64,000 bases of DNA from Candidatus Pantoea soli (GTDB lineage Bacteria > Pseudomonadota > Gammaproteobacteria > Enterobacterales > Enterobacteriaceae), in the NCBI RefSeq assembly GCF_007833795.1, contig NZ_CP032704.1, positions 211,666 to 275,665 on the forward strand. Reading direction: 5' to 3'. Positions 61,768 through 64,000 of the stretch are shown here, in pieces. Each line of letters starts with the position of its first letter. Position 1 is the stretch's first letter. The notes under the pieces were generated by a model, which ran no database searches, had not been told where the DNA came from, and worked only from the letters and a program-made list of their open reading frames with translations. A program made the position numbers and the translations under genes.

Positions 61768-63201
61768 ATGGCAATTGCCTCACCGGTTTCAGACACTCCT
61801 CGCTTACAGCACTGGAGTCTTGCGCTGCTTGCATTCGCCCAGCTTATCTACTCTCTGGATATCAATATTGTGTTTGTGGCTCTGCCAGAGATTGGCGCGG
61901 GACTGGGATTTTCAGAGCATACGCTTCAGTGGGTGGTCAGTGCTTACACGGTATGCTGCGGAGGATTTCTACTGTTTGGTGGACGGGCTGCCGATCTTCT
62001 GGGGCAACGTCGCGTATTTATCGGTGCGTTATGGCTGTATGCATTTTCTTCGCTCGCCGGTGGTTTAGCGTGGAGTCCTGCTGTTATTGTTATCGCGCGC
62101 GCCATACAGGGCATAGGCGCAGCATTACTGTTTCCTTCCACGCTTTCGCTTATAAACAGACTCTTTGAGGAAGGGCCCTCACGCAATCGGGCATTGGCGA
62201 TATGGGGCGGAGCAGGAGCAAGCGGCCTGACGCTGGGATCGCTGGCCGGGGGCGTTCTCACCAGTTTCTGTGGCTGGCCAGCGGTATTTTTCGTCAATGT
62301 TGTACTTGCAAGTGTCGCGATTTTTGCAGCATTTTTTGTCTTACCCAAAGACAGCCTTCGGAACGAGCGCCGCAGTTTTGATTTTCCGGGTGCTGTGACA
62401 GTAACGATGGGATCAACCCTGCTCGTCTATGCCCTGGTCCAGGGACCGGAAGAGGGCTGGCTGTCAGGACATATTCTTTTATCACTGGGCCTGGCCGCTC
62501 TGTTTCTGCTGGCGTTTGCTGCCATTGAGTCCCGCAGCCACGATCCACTGATGCCGGTACGTTTATTCAAAAACCGTAGTCTGGCAACAGGCATGGTGAT
62601 TACATTCATTTATATGGGAACCTTTGGTGCTCTGCCTTACTTCCTGACCGTCCTGTTTCAAAGCGTTATAGGGTACAGCGCTCTGCAGACGGGTCTGGCG
62701 TTTATTATCCCTTCGCTGGCTATTTTTGCCGGAACGCAACTCGGCGCCCGGCTGGCAAATTGCCTGCCAGTGCGCGCAACACTACTGGTCGGTTTTTCAA
62801 CCGGGATTGCGGGTACGCTGGCACTGGTGCCGGCAGCCTTTTCAGATGCGTCATATGCGGAAATACTGCCCGGCCTGGTCATTTCAGGAGCAGGCCAGGG
62901 GATTGTGTGGACGGCAATGTGGATAGCTTCTGGTTCAGGCGTAAAGCATAACGAGCAGGGGATCGCTTCAGGTATGGCTTCTACAACGCTGAACGTAGGT
63001 AATGCTATCGGTATCGCTGTACTGATAGCATTATCCGGGAGCGGGGCTGAAAACCTACGGGGGGAAACATCCGCAGGTAATCTCGAAAACGCCTTACAGC
63101 TCGCTTTTTATCTGGCAGCGGCCGGACAGATTGCGGGAATTCTTGTTTCTCGTCTGTTACCCCTTAAATCAGCGACGGGTATATCAGCAGAGACGACGTA
63201 G
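61768..63201 (+). CDS. MFS drug transporter, 14-TMS EmrB/QacA type
   Basis: 477 residues from ATG 61768 (GGAGA 7 bases upstream); the frame opens at 61693 inside the operator. Motifs: LDINIVFVALPEIGAGLGFSEHTLQWVVSAYTVCCGGFLLFGGRAADLLGQRRVF (motif D1 and A) and GGAGASGLTLGSLAGGVLTSFCGWPAVFFVNVVLA (motif C). A proton-driven efflux pump, probably derepressed when the ArsR-type protein senses its ligand. Confidence 0.9.
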   Translation: MAIASPVSDTPRLQHWSLALLAFAQLIYSLDINIVFVALPEIGAGLGFSEHTLQWVVSAYTVCCGGFLLFGGRAADLLGQRRVFIGALWLYAFSSLAGGLAWSPAVIVIARAIQGIGAALLFPSTLSLINRLFEEGPSRNRALAIWGGAGASGLTLGSLAGGVLTSFCGWPAVFFVNVVLASVAIFAAFFVLPKDSLRNERRSFDFPGAVTVTMGSTLLVYALVQGPEEGWLSGHILLSLGLAALFLLAFAAIESRSHDPLMPVRLFKNRSLATGMVITFIYMGTFGALPYFLTVLFQSVIGYSALQTGLAFIIPSLAIFAGTQLGARLANCLPVRATLLVGFSTGIAGTLALVPAAFSDASYAEILPGLVISGAGQGIVWTAMWIASGSGVKHNEQGIASGMASTTLNVGNAIGIAVLIALSGSGAENLRGETSAGNLENALQLAFYLAAAGQIAGILVSRLLPLKSATGISAETT

Positions 63202-63311
63202 CTGAAAATTAGTCTTCTTCTGTATCCGCTTTAAGAGGGAAAGAGGCGTATTAAAGACCTGTTGTCAGGCAGGTCTCACTGACAGTAAATTTTTGCGGTA
63301 ATGACTCCAAC

Positions 63312-63815
63312 TTATTGATAGTGTTTTATGTTCAGATAATGCCCGATGACTTTGTCATGCAGCTCCACCGATTTTGAGAACGACAGCGACTTCCGTCCCA
63401 GCCGTGCCAGGTGCTGCCTCAGATTCAGGTTATGCCGCTCAATTCGCTGCGTATATCGCTTGCTGATTACGTGCAGCTTTCCCTTCAGGCGGGATTCATA
63501 CAGCGGCCAGCCATCCGTCATCCATATCACCACGTCAAAGGGTAACAGCAGGCTCATAAGGCGACCCAGCGTCGCCATAGTGCGTTCACCGAATACGTGC
63601 GCAACAACCGTCTTCCGGAGCCTGTCATACGCGTAAAACAGCCAGCGCTGGCGCGATTTAGCCCCGACATAGCCCCACTGTTCGTCCATTTCCGCGCAGA
63701 CGATGACGTCACTGCCCGGCTGTATGCGCGAGGTTACCGACTGCGGCCTGAGTTTTTTAAGTGACGTAAAATCGTGTTGAGGCCAACGCCCATAATGCGG
63801 GCGGTTGCCCGGCAT
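63312..63815 (-). CDS. insB: IS1 transposase InsB
   Basis: 167 residues. DDE-type: [76 protein letters not shown]. Made as InsAB' by -1 frameshifting at an A-rich site in the overlap with insA. Confidence 0.96.
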   Translation of the reverse strand: MPGNRPHYGRWPQHDFTSLKKLRPQSVTSRIQPGSDVIVCAEMDEQWGYVGAKSRQRWLFYAYDRLRKTVVAHVFGERTMATLGRLMSLLLPFDVVIWMTDGWPLYESRLKGKLHVISKRYTQRIERHNLNLRQHLARLGRKSLSFSKSVELHDKVIGHYLNIKHYQ

Positions 63816-64000
63816 CCAACGCCATTCATGGCCATATCAATGATTTTCTGGTGCGTACCGGGTTGAGAGGCGGTGTAAGTGAACTGCAGTTGCCATGTTT
63901 TACGGCAGTGAGAGCAGAGATAGCGCTGATGTCCGGCAGTGCTTTTGCCGTTACGCACCACCCCGTCAGTAGCTGAACAGGAGGGACAGGTGATAGAAAC
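63734..64000 (-). CDS. insA: IS1 InsA, 5' end outside window
   Basis: The frame is open to the window edge (89 of 91 codons). Zinc-finger-like [33 protein letters not shown], and [27 protein letters not shown]. Binds the IS1 ends and represses transposition. Confidence 0.95.
   Translation of the reverse strand, partial: VSITCPSCSATDGVVRNGKSTAGHQRYLCSHCRKTWQLQFTYTASQPGTHQKIIDMAMNGVGCRATARIMGVGLNTILRHLKNSGRSR

Larger units (their letters stand above)
63297..64000 (-). mobile_element. IS1, cut by window edge
   Basis: The end GGTAATGACTCCAACTTATT at 63297 is the IS1 right inverted repeat. insB and insA follow in the known overlap. A full 768-bp element would end at about 64064, outside the window, so the target duplication cannot be checked. 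Confidence 0.95.

Overview
The window reads as an accessory plasmid of an enterobacterium (Enterobacter, Kosakonia, Lelliottia, Leclercia or Pantoea type). Supporting signs are a RepFIB-type initiator with iterons on both sides, a SopAB/ParAB partition operon, a conjugative leading-region block (ssb, psiB, psiA, radC-like), an SOS umuDC operon, and IS3- and IS1-family insertion sequences. Most other genes are accessory cargo. The polygalacturonase and glucarate dehydratase genes suggest contact with plants.

Layout. (1) 1-6360: the end of a copper/silver-type sensor kinase gene and a small exported protein, then a six-gene minus-strand operon: DUF347 membrane protein, DedA, OmpR-type regulator, sensor kinase and two PAP2 lipid phosphatases. 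A CTTAAA direct repeat lies upstream. (2) 6545-7765: a complete IS407-group IS3 element without a target duplication. (3) 8109-13102: the replicon, with 16-bp iterons, repA, Dam sites at 11-bp spacing, DnaA boxes and parAB. (4) 14092-18203: an AraC regulator, a LysE exporter coupled to an unrecognised HDLGH protein, an orphan MazE-like antitoxin and a higBA-type toxin-antitoxin pair. (5) 18392-33137: an SOS umuDC operon whose umuC is split cleanly by a 12.9-kb element with 15-bp terminal inverted repeats. The element carries two tyrosine recombinases and a fluoride-resistance operon: sigma70 promoter, fluoride riboswitch, then ppaC, usp, eno, gpmA and crcB. It also carries a UDG-family gene, a TDT transporter, a YVTN beta-propeller protein and a chemoreceptor. 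(6) 33138-36444: the leading region. (7) 36652-42355: OsmC, an MFS/LysR pair, an ASCH protein and a large serine recombinase with a suspicious start. (8) 42944-48315: an inositol-type sugar catabolic cluster (IolE-like, three Gfo/Idh/MocA dehydrogenases, LacI regulator) with a shared TGAGG-N6-CCTCA operator. (9) 48317-57123: an nmrA relic, a second chemoreceptor, a diguanylate cyclase, an exported polygalacturonase and a glucarate dehydratase/transporter operon. (10) 57124-63296: an O-methyltransferase, a TetR regulator with its operator, small proteins, and an ArsR/MFS pair with an 18-bp perfect operator repeat. This stretch is littered with copies of a degenerate repeat family. (11) 63297-64000: IS1, cut by the window edge.

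The most coherent systems are the fluoride element inserted in umuC, the self-regulated lipid-phosphatase operon, and the AraC-LysE-HDLGH module, which I could not match to any described system. All functions are inferred from sequence reading alone; no database search was run.
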